Source: an uncultured bacterium
Lineage (GTDB): Bacteria > Cyanobacteriota > Vampirovibrionia > Gastranaerophilales > Gastranaerophilaceae
Length of the DNA: 64,000 bases
Direction of reading: 5' to 3'
Assembly: GCA_905216055.1 (NCBI GenBank)
Contig: CAJMSH010000007.1
Span: forward strand, 1 to 64,000
Below the pieces are notes generated by a model, which worked only from the letters and a program-made list of their open reading frames with translations, was not told the DNA's origin and made no database searches. Positions 1 to 8,487 of this stretch are shown here, in pieces (positions within the stretch are counted from its first letter, which is position 1; each line of letters starts with the position of its first letter). Both the position numbers and the translations under genes were made by a program.

Positions 1-1700
1 AGGAAGGCAAGCAGATTTCAGATGAAGAAGAACAGAGGGAAGTAGGTCAGGAAGGCAAGCTGATTTCGGATGAAGAAGAACAGAGGTCAGGAGGTCAGGA
101 AGGCAAGTCAGTTACAGATAATAATACCTTATCTACATCTGAAATCCTTCTTCATGGTGTTACTGCATCAGGTAAGACTGAGGTTTATTTCAAACTTATA
201 GATGATACGATTAAATCAGGAAAAAACGTTTTATTCCTTGCTCCTGAAATTGCGCTTGCATCACAATTAACCAAACGTCTTGCCAAAAAATTCGGTACGG
301 AAGATGTCGCAATTTGGCACAGCAGTATATCAGACGGTGAGAGATATGATGTTTGGCAAAAGCTTTATAAAAACGAGATAAAAATTCTTGCGGGTGCTCG
401 ATCTGCAGTTTTTGCACCTTTGCAGAATATCGGATTAATAATTATTGATGAGGAGCATGAGGGGGCTTATAAACAGACAACTCCTGCACCTAGATATGAT
501 GCACGAATTGTTGCAAGAAAGCTTGCAAAATTTCATAATTGTCCGCTTCTTTTAGGTTCTGCAACTCCTGATATTTCAACTTATTATCGTGCGGTTAATA
601 CAGGTAATCTTTTTGAACTTAAAAAAAGATACAATGATGCAAAAGTTCCGCCTGTTACGGTAATAAATATGCAGGAGCATGGACGTGCTGCTTACAAAAA
701 TGTTATTTCAATTCCTTTGCAGACCGAAATCAAAGAAACGCTTGCAAAAGGGCAACAGGTAATTCTTTTGATAAACAGACGCGGATTTTCAACATTCACC
801 CAATGTCAGGCATGCGGTCATGTTATTGAATGTCCGAATTGTGCAATCCCGATGATTTGGCATGCAAAAGATCAGATGCTCAAATGCCATTACTGTAATC
901 ATAGTGAATATTTCCCTGATGTGTGCCCCGAATGTGGTTCTGATGCTTTCAAAAACAGCGGTACGGGAACTCAAAAAATTGAACAATATGTGAAAGATAT
1001 TTTTCCTGAAAATACTGTCGAACGAATTGACAGTGATATTTTGGTGCGAAAGGGTGAACATATCAGATTGTTGGAAAAATTCCAAAGAGGCGATATCGAT
1101 ATTTTGGTCGGAACTCAAATGATTGCAAAAGGATTGGATAACCCGAATGTAACACTTGTCGGTGTAATTTCAGCTGATGCAAGCTTTAATTTGCCTGATT
1201 TTAGAGCGTCAGAAAGAGGATTTCAACTGCTTACGCAGGTTGCAGGACGTGCAGGGAGAGGAGAATTTGCAGGAAAAGTTTTGTTCCAAACTTACAATCC
1301 TGATTTTTATGCACTTGAAAGTGCAAAATCCCAAAATTATACAGAATTTTATGAAACTGAAATTGCGGCTCGTAATGAATTTGATTACCCGCCATTTAGC
1401 CAGATTATAAGGTTAGTTTTAAGCTCTGCAAATAACTTCCGCGCTGAAAAATCCGCCCAAGAAATTGCTCTGCGTCTATGTATGATGATTGAAAAGTTCG
1501 GAATTTCCGAACGGTTGGAAGTTCTTGGTCCGACACCTTGTGTTATTGAAAGGATTAACGGTCAATATCGTTTTCAAATCCTTATTAAAAATAAACTTGA
1601 TATGAAAGGTCATCAATTTATTTCAGGATTTTTGAATAGAATAACTTTGCCAAAAGATATAAAAATGGTTGTTGATGTTGATCCGTTAGATATTTTATAA
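1..1700 (+). CDS. priA: Primosomal protein N' (PriA helicase), 5' end missing
   Basis: PriA is a superfamily 2 DNA helicase that reloads the replisome at stalled forks. The reading frame is already open at base 3, so the N-terminal DNA-binding part lies left of the window; 565 residues are visible. The Walker A motif GVTASGKT is at visible residue 52 and the DEEH box at 149. The two-zinc cysteine cluster (CQACG, CPNC, CHYC, CPEC) follows, then the RAGRAGRG helicase motif VI and the C-terminal PriA domain. An oddity is a 16-residue acidic tandem repeat just before the helicase core, where PriA normally has a short linker. It converges with the next gene 31 bp away. Assignment is firm; the true start cannot be seen. 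Confidence 0.96.
   Translation, partial: EGKQISDEEEQREVGQEGKLISDEEEQRSGGQEGKSVTDNNTLSTSEILLHGVTASGKTEVYFKLIDDTIKSGKNVLFLAPEIALASQLTKRLAKKFGTEDVAIWHSSISDGERYDVWQKLYKNEIKILAGARSAVFAPLQNIGLIIIDEEHEGAYKQTTPAPRYDARIVARKLAKFHNCPLLLGSATPDISTYYRAVNTGNLFELKKRYNDAKVPPVTVINMQEHGRAAYKNVISIPLQTEIKETLAKGQQVILLINRRGFSTFTQCQACGHVIECPNCAIPMIWHAKDQMLKCHYCNHSEYFPDVCPECGSDAFKNSGTGTQKIEQYVKDIFPENTVERIDSDILVRKGEHIRLLEKFQRGDIDILVGTQMIAKGLDNPNVTLVGVISADASFNLPDFRASERGFQLLTQVAGRAGRGEFAGKVLFQTYNPDFYALESAKSQNYTEFYETEIAARNEFDYPPFSQIIRLVLSSANNFRAEKSAQEIALRLCMMIEKFGISERLEVLGPTPCVIERINGQYRFQILIKNKLDMKGHQFISGFLNRITLPKDIKMVVDVDPLDIL
2..121 (+). repeat. 48-bp in-frame tandem repeat inside priA
   Basis: The word ggaaggcaag recurs at 2, 50 and 98, a period of exactly 48 bp (16 codons), with at least two near-identical units encoding EGK-ISDEEEQR-type peptides and a decaying third. 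It may extend left of the window. It sits immediately upstream of the helicase motif I coding sequence. Confidence 0.85.
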
Positions 1701-1731
1701 TTTTGCGTAGTGACTAAATTTTACCGAATTT

Positions 1732-2418
1732 TTATTTTATATGTAATGATATAACCATTACAAGCATTATCAGGGCTGAAATAATTAGGGTTATGCCTGT
1801 AAAAATCCAGTAGAATGAAATTCCTTTTTTAGGAGTTTTGCAAACCATTACTGAGGATTGTTTTTTTGATTTAGCAGAAGTTTTCTTTTTAGATTTTTTA
1901 GGAGTTGTTGATGTTTTTTGTGTTATGGAAGTTTTTGCTTTTGCTTCGGTATATTTTTCTGCAAGGCTTTTTTTTGATTTTTCTCCTGTTATGAGAAGTT
2001 CTGTATCGTAACGAAGTTTTAGAATATCTGTGCTTGCGTTTCTGTTGTAAACTGCATAATTTATTGCGATTTCAAAAGCTCTTTTTAAACATTCAAGAGC
2101 TTCTATACCGTCTTTTTTTACGGAAGATGAATGGACTGCATTATTCCCGTGTTTTTTTAGAAAATACAAGTCTGTAATAAACTCTTGTTCTTGAATATTT
2201 CCGTTTGAGCAGTCTTTAAGTGTTGCAAGCATATCATCAAATGTGCTTTCAACAGTGCGGTTTTTGCCGAGAACTTTTTTGCAGACGTTTTCGCCAAAAC
2301 GTCTTGTCTGCCCCATACATTGTTCAAAATATTCATCTCTGTAAAGTTTTTCAGCTTCCGAGATTATTTCAAATAAGTTTTTGTCGACTTTTTTTAGAAA
2401 ATTGAAATTTGTAGCCAT
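1732..2418 (-). CDS. DUF4145-like protein with C-terminal membrane anchor
   Basis: A 228-residue protein. Residues about 1-125 look like the helical DUF4145 domain found alone and in restriction and other accessory proteins, including the 'KKHGNNAVH' segment typical of that family. A Lys/Ser/Thr-rich basic linker (about 150-195) follows, then one membrane segment (about 204-225, WIFTGITLIISALIMLVMVI) at the C terminus, so the domain is probably tethered on the cytoplasmic face. It follows pgi on the same strand but is separated from it by a strong terminator and has its own leaderless-type promoter. The molecular role is unknown; the domain call is by eye and moderately sure. Confidence 0.7.
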   Translation of the reverse strand: MATNFNFLKKVDKNLFEIISEAEKLYRDEYFEQCMGQTRRFGENVCKKVLGKNRTVESTFDDMLATLKDCSNGNIQEQEFITDLYFLKKHGNNAVHSSSVKKDGIEALECLKRAFEIAINYAVYNRNASTDILKLRYDTELLITGEKSKKSLAEKYTEAKAKTSITQKTSTTPKKSKKKTSAKSKKQSSVMVCKTPKKGISFYWIFTGITLIISALIMLVMVISLHIK

Positions 2419-2424
2419 ATAAAA

Positions 2425-2433
2425 ATAATATCA
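2425..2433 (-). promoter_or_regulatory. Extended -10 box, leaderless start
   Basis: On the minus strand TGA-TATTAT ends 6 nt before the ATG at 2418, leaving no room for a ribosome-binding site. This predicts transcription starting at or next to the start codon. Confidence 0.6.
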
Positions 2434-2441
2434 CATCAATT

Positions 2442-2478
2442 AAAAAAGCGGGAACATTTTAATGCTCCCGCTTTTTTT
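2442..2478. terminator. Intrinsic terminator after pgi, bidirectional shape
   Basis: An inverted repeat with arms gcggga and tcccgc and an inner CAT/ATG pair spans 2448-2471. It has six A on its left and seven T on its right, so it can stop transcription either way. It lies just past the pgi stop codon and insulates the DUF4145-like gene. Confidence 0.85.
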
Positions 2479-2505
2479 CAATTATTTATCTTAAAGCTAT
2501 TGTGC

Positions 2506-3807
2506 TTATTTTGAAATTCTTCCAGGAACTACAACTCCGCCTTTCAAATTCTTTTTGTAGAATTCTACGTGTGGTTGCAATACGCTGTCAAGAACTTCAG
2601 GGAATGATTTATTACCCATAATTTTTTCAACGATTTCTTGGTAAACTGTTGCAAATGCTCTTAATTGAGTTAATGTTCCTGCAGCTTCAGGTGTTAGGCC
2701 CATTTTGTGAGTTTTTGCAGTTTCTAAGAAGAATGCGCCTGTTGAAGTGTATGATTTTGTTAATGCTTCAATATAGCTTTCTGCATTTTCTCTGCATACA
2801 CCGTTATCTTGAGGAACAGTTAGTGCAAATGCAAATTTGTTTGCAGGGTTGAAGTGAGCTTCTGCTGAGTGGTGCATTGCATCAGGGACTTTTGCAATCT
2901 GTTTTAGAGTATCTTTTACAGATTCATTTTGCATTTGAGCGTTCCAATATACTGTGTTTTCAAAAATTGAACCCATATATTGATGAACTGATGCTGAAAT
3001 ACCGTGCATTTTAGCATGTGCCCAGAAGATACCTTCTTTTAGTGCATCGTTAATGTCTAAATCAGCTGTTAAAGATTCTGTTGAAACTTCTTGTGCTGCA
3101 TTTAACATTTTTACCATATCTTCTTTTTTCATTCCTGCGTAAGCAAGTGTGAATAAAGCGTGATCATCAAATGCTGAAAAACGCCCGCCTACATCATCGT
3201 GAATATATAAATCGCCTAACCAGCCGTTTTCATTTGATGTTCTTCTAAGTTCACTTTTTTCTGCATTCTTATCAGTTACTGCGATAAAGTGTTTGTTAGC
3301 TAATTTTTTTGCTTCTTCTTCTGATTTGCCTTGAGCTTTGTAAGCGTCAATTAACATATTCAAAACTCTTAAAAATCCGTCTTTAGTTTCAAAAGTTGAA
3401 CCTGATTTAGAAGCGATAAGGAAGTTAGATGTTGTAACATCGTTTCCTAATCTGTATAAAAATCTTTCTAAACTTGCAGAATCAACGTCAGAATAAAATT
3501 CTACAACGTCATGACAAACGTTTAAACCGTTAACGGATAACATGTGTTCAACAGTGTGTTTTGAACCACCAATACCCATTACGCTAAGTTTTTTAGCTGT
3601 TGTTTGTTTTTTCAATTTGTCTGCAAGTTCATAAATTTCATCAACTCTCTTAGCTTGTTCTTGAGGCAAGTTTACCCAATTTAAGAATTGGCCTTGTTTG
3701 TTTGCACGAGATGAAAATTCATTTACGAATTCAGATACTTTTGATGAGTATTCACTGAAATCAATCCCTGTGAATTTTACTGTTACATTTGAATTTTTAG
3801 TTAACAT
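2506..3807 (-). CDS. pgi: Glucose-6-phosphate isomerase
   Basis: Interconverts glucose 6-phosphate and fructose 6-phosphate in the cytoplasm. The 433-residue product has the SIS-fold sugar-phosphate binding elements of the family: the GIGGSKHT segment near residue 78, the SKSGSTFET segment near 132 and the GGRFSAFDDHALF segment near 207. Length matches the shorter bacterial/archaeal-like PGI forms rather than the 550-residue enterobacterial type. The ATG is preceded by an AAAGAGG ribosome-binding site, and about 75 nt upstream lies a TATAAT box (minus strand, 3888-3893), so this gene has a normal leader. It is followed by a strong terminator. With tpiA and pgk in this window it supports glycolysis. 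Confidence 0.95.
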   Translation of the reverse strand: MLTKNSNVTVKFTGIDFSEYSSKVSEFVNEFSSRANKQGQFLNWVNLPQEQAKRVDEIYELADKLKKQTTAKKLSVMGIGGSKHTVEHMLSVNGLNVCHDVVEFYSDVDSASLERFLYRLGNDVTTSNFLIASKSGSTFETKDGFLRVLNMLIDAYKAQGKSEEEAKKLANKHFIAVTDKNAEKSELRRTSNENGWLGDLYIHDDVGGRFSAFDDHALFTLAYAGMKKEDMVKMLNAAQEVSTESLTADLDINDALKEGIFWAHAKMHGISASVHQYMGSIFENTVYWNAQMQNESVKDTLKQIAKVPDAMHHSAEAHFNPANKFAFALTVPQDNGVCRENAESYIEALTKSYTSTGAFFLETAKTHKMGLTPEAAGTLTQLRAFATVYQEIVEKIMGNKSFPEVLDSVLQPHVEFYKKNLKGGVVVPGRISK

Positions 3808-3887
3808 AATAACCTCTTTCCTTCTTGTTTATATTTAAACATAAATGTAAAATCTGAGTTATCCTAAAGCGATTAAGCTTCTCTAAT

Positions 3888-3916
3888 ATTATATAAAAAA
3901 AGAAATAATTAACAAA
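3888..3916 (-). promoter_or_regulatory. Probable pgi promoter
   Basis: Minus strand TATAAT at 3893-3888 with a 4/6 match to the -35 box (TTGTTA, 3915-3910) 16 nt upstream. It is back to back with the promoter of the DUF2971 gene. Confidence 0.5.
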
Positions 3917-3944
3917 CTTTTATCTTTTTTTCATTCAAATAATA

Positions 3945-3953
3945 TGTTATAAT
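3945..3953 (+). promoter_or_regulatory. Extended -10 box of the DUF2971 gene
   Basis: TGT-TATAAT. Transcription should start near 3960, which rules out the in-frame ATG at 3952 (inside the box) and favours the ATG at 3976. Confidence 0.65.
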
Positions 3954-3975
3954 GAAATTACGGGAGTTCTATAAA

Positions 3976-4884
3976 ATGATAGATTATGACAGTTTGCTCG
4001 AAAAAATACCGAAAGTAAAAAAAATTCTAGACGATGGCTCAAATAGTATTCTTTACCATTATACAAAACCCGAAAAGTTACTTAGCATTCTGGAATCAGG
4101 CATAATTCGTTTTTCAAACGCTCTTTATCTTAACGATAAAGAAGAAGTAACATATTCGTATAAACTTATTTTTAATCTTATTGATGAAATGCCTGAACTT
4201 AATCAAAAATTGTTCTCAAAGATTAAAGATCATTTTTATTCAAAATATACAAATATAATCAACGGCTCCAACGATTTTGGCTACAAATACGAGTATTATA
4301 CGATTTCATTTTCAACCGAGGGTGACAACCTTACGCTCTGGAACAATTACGCAAAAGGTCAAAATTACACAGGTTATAATATAGGTTTTTGCAAAAAAGA
4401 TTTGATTGCCGATATGGTTAAAATTGGATTTAACTCTGTTTACGGCAATATTATTTATGACAGAAAAAAGCAAATTACAGTCTTGAAACTCATTTTTGAT
4501 AAATGGAACAAACAATTTGAAAAAGCTCTAAAACATCCTAAAAATCAAGACAAACTCGTTGATACGGTTTTTGAACTTATCGATATTTTGAGTGTAATAA
4601 GTTTGTTCTTTAAAAATCCTCATTTCAAAGATGAAAAAGAATATAGAATTATTTTTATTAATAATTTTGGCGCAAATTTTGCTGAAAAAACAAAAATATG
4701 TGAGAAAAACGGGCTTTTTGTCCCTTATATTGAATACAAATTTTTGAAAAAAACAGTAAATTGTATAAATATAGGCCCTACGTTAGATGAAAGTATTTTT
4801 TACACAAGTACCTGCCGTATGCTATCCAATTTCGGGTATGAAAAGAAAACGGTTAATCGTTCAAAAATCCCTCTAAGATTTTAA
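3976..4884 (+). CDS. DUF2971 family protein
   Basis: A 302-residue protein with the DUF2971 signature: an N-terminal ILYHYTKPEKLLSILESG-type segment, then FSNALYLNDKEE, where the NDxxE motif is the most conserved part. DUF2971 proteins are uncharacterised and often occur in accessory regions. I chose the ATG at 3976 because GGGAG (3962-3966) lies at a proper distance and because an upstream in-frame ATG overlaps the -10 box. The 3' end overlaps the oppositely oriented DUF4186 gene by 12 bp. No membrane segment or signal peptide is visible. Confidence 0.75.
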   Translation: MIDYDSLLEKIPKVKKILDDGSNSILYHYTKPEKLLSILESGIIRFSNALYLNDKEEVTYSYKLIFNLIDEMPELNQKLFSKIKDHFYSKYTNIINGSNDFGYKYEYYTISFSTEGDNLTLWNNYAKGQNYTGYNIGFCKKDLIADMVKIGFNSVYGNIIYDRKKQITVLKLIFDKWNKQFEKALKHPKNQDKLVDTVFELIDILSVISLFFKNPHFKDEKEYRIIFINNFGANFAEKTKICEKNGLFVPYIEYKFLKKTVNCINIGPTLDESIFYTSTCRMLSNFGYEKKTVNRSKIPLRF

Positions 4885-5220
4885 TTGCCTTTTAATCCAT
4901 TCCATAATGACATTTACAACATATTCCTGCTGTGATGGAGTAAGTTCTTTTCCCTTTTCTATTCCGTGCCATTTGCTCAAACATCCTCTGCAGCAAGTCG
5001 CTGTGGCATGTTGTGCAATAAATACCGGATGCCCTTTCATAGGAGTTTGCTTCCCGTCATTTGGAATAACAGCGGGTGCAAGTCGTTTTGAAATAAAATC
5101 GCAGGCATGGCTTCTTATTGTATCAAGTCCCTTTAGCGCAATATAATCTTTTTCTTTCTGTTTAAGCTTGAATTTGCTTCTGAATTCTGATTTTGCAAGT
5201 CTGTCAAAAATATCTGTCAT
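4873..5220 (-). CDS. DUF4186 family protein
   Basis: A 115-residue protein matching the whole-length DUF4186 pattern, with the highly conserved core NDGKQTPMKGHPVFIAQHAT followed by TCCRGCLSKWHGI. The clustered Cys (CCRGC) and His residues suggest a metal site, but the function of the family is unknown. The start is supported by GAGAGGAAG just upstream. It converges with and overlaps the DUF2971 gene by 12 bp, so the two mRNAs share complementary 3' ends. Confidence 0.85.
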   Translation of the reverse strand: MTDIFDRLAKSEFRSKFKLKQKEKDYIALKGLDTIRSHACDFISKRLAPAVIPNDGKQTPMKGHPVFIAQHATATCCRGCLSKWHGIEKGKELTPSQQEYVVNVIMEWIKRQLKS

Positions 5221-5611
5221 ATCTTCCTCTCATAAGTATTTTAATACAAATTTGTAAATAAATGTAACAGAATTGATTAAAAGTTAAAGATTTAATTAAA
5301 AAATACCGTATATCCATGTGGTAAAGGCTCTAAATTATGAGTGTGTACTTTTCGGAATTAAAAATTCCGAAACAAATAAAAATATATTTTATATATAAGG
5401 CAAATATATATAGAATATATTAAATATTAAGAAATGTAACAAAAAATACATCTCTGAAATCGTGTAAAATCAATACTTTCCCAAAAAGGTTTCATGGAAC
5501 ATCAGAAATGACGCAATTTTTGGTTAAAAAAATTTTTTACATGTACATAGAGAAGTATAAGCAAATCAATATTCAATTTTATTAATTGAAGATTGAAAGA
5601 AAGGGTTCATT
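5221..5611. other. 391-bp AT-rich intergenic region with a perfect inverted repeat
   Basis: No credible gene. It separates the divergent DUF4186 gene and the 905-aa gene. It contains a perfect inverted repeat with 10-bp arms (TTTCGGAATT / AATTCCGAAA, 5350-5372, 3-nt spacer) not followed by a T run, so more like an operator than a terminator. An AT-only tract follows at about 5380-5430. The ribosome-binding site AAAGGG for the 905-aa gene is at its right edge. Confidence 0.6.
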
Positions 5612-8329
5612 ATGAGTGTGCAAATTAACAACACAGGAAAAACAACATTTACACCTGAAGAACAATTAGAACTACAAAAACGTTTAAGTGCTGCAAAATC
5701 ACAGCAAGAAAAAGAAGCAATATTTGACGCTTATAAAAAAGAAGTTGGACTTGTTGACAGTGCATCAACTGTAAGCGGTAATGAACCTGTTGCACGCGCA
5801 AAGGCTGCAGAAAAGCCTGTTATGGGAACCGCAGTTGAAAAAACAGGTGCTAGACCTGTAAAAGGTGAGGTTATTGGAGAGCCTGTAAAATCTTATTCAG
5901 TGCCTTCTTCAATGCTTATTGAAAGAATGGGTTTAACTGATGATAATTTAAAAGCAGAATTTGTAAAATTTTTAGGAGAACAGAAAAATTTATCATTAGA
6001 TAAAGATGGTAATATAAGTTTTGATAATGCCAATAAAACAGCATTAAACGATGCCTTAAAAGCTTTTGCAGAACAACATAAAGAAAATTTCGTTGATCCT
6101 AATGCAGAAAAGTATGTTCAATTTACGGAAGATTCTGCTCCTGAGATTATCGATAAATTAGGAAAAGATGGCTCTATTGCAGAAAGTCCGGTATCAGAAA
6201 GACGTTATGCCGTAAAAAATGAAGAAACTCTGCGTTCTACATTGGATAATAAAATCGGAGAAACAACTTATGAAAAAGCAGATGCAAGACCTGCTACAGT
6301 TGAAGCGGGTTTAACAACAACTACAACAACAAAAGAAAATATTCTTGATGTTCCTGCAAATCTTCGTGAAAACAGAAAAGCACGTAATCAGCTTGAAGAT
6401 AATGCGAAACAAGAATATGCAAAAATGGCAGCAACAGCTGATCCTGCAAAAAGAGATGCAATAGATTTATATATAGCTGAAAGAAAATATCATAAACAAA
6501 TCGATAAAAAAATGGCAGATATGTTGGAATATAAAACAACAATCGGCGGTACAAAAGAAAAGAAAATTCAACGTGATGATGCTGATATTGTTCAGATGTA
6601 TATTAATAAATATGCAGATCCTAAAGACAGAGATAAATTGAATGTCTTAGTTAATGATATTCAAAATTCTACCAATGCAGAAGATCAAAAAATAATTATG
6701 GATGCTTTAAAAGACTCTAATGTAATTGGTATTCCGGATAATTATGAACAATTAACACCTGAATTAAAGAAAAAAGGTGCTCTTATAAGTATGGCAAAAG
6801 CCAGTGGTTATGATCCTAATACATTGTTAAGATTAATGGCAACATCTGAAGTTATGAGTGACAGAACTCCTGAAGAAGTAGCTAAAGATGATGAATATTT
6901 TGCAAAAGAACAAGCTAAGGATTATGTAAAAAATCAACAAGTAAGACAAGATGTACCTAATACAACAGTACACTTTTCAAAAAGTGCAAGAAAAGATGCA
7001 CCTGAAGACGGTAAAATTCATACCGATATTGGCAAAAAAGGTCGTGCACTTGTAAAAGCTTGCCCAACAATGTTATGTGATGAAATTACTGATCCAAGTC
7101 AATTTAAATTAGACGAAGACAACGGATATTTTAAAGCAAATATTGATGGTAAAGATAGATATTTCAAATTTAGTCAAGATAAATGGAAAACATTTATGGG
7201 TATATGTTGTGATCCTTCAAGAGCAACAGATGCCGAAATGGAAGTTTTATTCGGAAATGATAAAAATGCTAAAGAAAATTTCTTGAAAGACTTGAATATG
7301 ACACTTCAAGAAGGTAGAAGCATTTTAGAGATGAAACTCCCTTCTCCTTATGGTGAAACTGGAACCTTAAAATTTGAAAATATAATTGGAAATTCAAATA
7401 ATAAAATCGGTAACAGAGAACTTAACTCTTTAAGAGATATGGTTGAATCAGGCGGTTATAGTGTTGATAAAAATACTACAACCGGTAAACGATTGTTACA
7501 CGTATTGAAAAATGCCGGTCTTGGAGCTGCACTTGGTGCCGCTACAGGTGGTTTAGGCTCTTTATTGTCAGGTGCTCTAGAGGTTGCAGGTACTACTGAT
7601 CCTCAGTATGTATCATATTCAGGAAAAACTGCAGATAGAGTAATTCATGATACAACAACATTTAAATATGAAATCAACGGAGAAAAATTCACAAAAACAG
7701 TTAATAAAGATATAACCGTTAAAGGTGAAAACTACAGCGGACAAGCTAAGGCTGAAGGTCAAAAATACAGCGATTCAGATAATAATTATCTTGATAATGC
7801 TAAAAATGCTGGTATTTTAGGCGCTATTGGAGGTGCTGCATCAGGTTTAGCTTCAATGGGCGGTGTTCATGAAAGAGGCCGTAACGTTGATGATGTATTT
7901 GCTCTTACAAAAGAAGTGTCAAATACCGAACAAAGTGAAGAAAAACTTGCACTTGAAATTCCTCAATATACATCAGTTGAGACAAGAAGTTGCCAAATGG
8001 AAGTCGGTCAAGATGTTGAAGCATTACCTGCTGTTAGATGGCAAGGCCCTGCAGCATATCACGTATTATACAGATATGAAGATGGCACACCTGTCAGTGC
8101 AAGAGACTTCGCAAAAGCCTATAAAGGTAAAATAAATGGTGAAATGTCAAATCACAACTTCTATTTATTCAGAGATTTGGAAGTAAATGGCAAAAAATTA
8201 GTTCCGGTTGATGATTATAAAGAAGTTTATAAAACAATCCCTGAAGGCGTTCGAGGAAACGTTGCAGGTGTAAATGTTCACCCGAAAGGTAAAAAACTTG
8301 TAAAAGCTCAAGGAACAATAAGTGCATAA
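5612..8329 (+). CDS. Large uncharacterised protein with two Gly/Ala-rich hydrophobic segments
   Basis: A 905-residue protein I do not recognise. Residues 1-630 are hydrophilic and Lys/Glu/Asp-rich, with probable coiled-coil stretches near 255-330. Two Gly/Ala-zipper segments follow (about 637-661, GAALGAATGGLGSLLSGAL; about 733-752, GILGAIGGAASGLASMGG), separated by a soluble loop, then a roughly 150-residue C-terminal domain. There is no N-terminal signal peptide. The 575-aa protein at 59569-61296 has the same plan (charged N-terminal part, Gly/Ala-rich middle, small C-terminal domain), though I cannot align them with confidence. An AAAGGG site precedes the ATG and a terminator follows the stop, so it is probably monocistronic. 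Glycine-zipper segments occur in membrane-inserting and phage tape-measure-like proteins; either is only a guess. Confidence 0.8.
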   Translation: MSVQINNTGKTTFTPEEQLELQKRLSAAKSQQEKEAIFDAYKKEVGLVDSASTVSGNEPVARAKAAEKPVMGTAVEKTGARPVKGEVIGEPVKSYSVPSSMLIERMGLTDDNLKAEFVKFLGEQKNLSLDKDGNISFDNANKTALNDALKAFAEQHKENFVDPNAEKYVQFTEDSAPEIIDKLGKDGSIAESPVSERRYAVKNEETLRSTLDNKIGETTYEKADARPATVEAGLTTTTTTKENILDVPANLRENRKARNQLEDNAKQEYAKMAATADPAKRDAIDLYIAERKYHKQIDKKMADMLEYKTTIGGTKEKKIQRDDADIVQMYINKYADPKDRDKLNVLVNDIQNSTNAEDQKIIMDALKDSNVIGIPDNYEQLTPELKKKGALISMAKASGYDPNTLLRLMATSEVMSDRTPEEVAKDDEYFAKEQAKDYVKNQQVRQDVPNTTVHFSKSARKDAPEDGKIHTDIGKKGRALVKACPTMLCDEITDPSQFKLDEDNGYFKANIDGKDRYFKFSQDKWKTFMGICCDPSRATDAEMEVLFGNDKNAKENFLKDLNMTLQEGRSILEMKLPSPYGETGTLKFENIIGNSNNKIGNRELNSLRDMVESGGYSVDKNTTTGKRLLHVLKNAGLGAALGAATGGLGSLLSGALEVAGTTDPQYVSYSGKTADRVIHDTTTFKYEINGEKFTKTVNKDITVKGENYSGQAKAEGQKYSDSDNNYLDNAKNAGILGAIGGAASGLASMGGVHERGRNVDDVFALTKEVSNTEQSEEKLALEIPQYTSVETRSCQMEVGQDVEALPAVRWQGPAAYHVLYRYEDGTPVSARDFAKAYKGKINGEMSNHNFYLFRDLEVNGKKLVPVDDYKEVYKTIPEGVRGNVAGVNVHPKGKKLVKAQGTISA

Positions 8330-8366
8330 AAAGGTTTGGGAAGAATTTTCTTCCTACCTTTTTATA
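8330..8366 (+). terminator. Intrinsic terminator after the 905-aa gene
   Basis: Imperfect hairpin (aaggt ... ggaag / cttcc ... acctt) directly after the stop codon, ending in TTTTTAT. Confidence 0.7.
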
Positions 8367-8487
8367 TAAAATATAAATTTTTGTAAACATTTTATCAAAA
8401 ACAGTAAAGATTTTGTATCTTAAACCGTTTATATATATGTAATATAAAGTGTTTACGTGCAAAAAAAAAAGAAAATTGAGGTCAATT

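Noticed and set aside
8449..8487. Upstream extension of the adhesin gene
   Set aside because: It adds a basic stretch ahead of the signal peptide, and TTGAGG supports the ATG at 8488.
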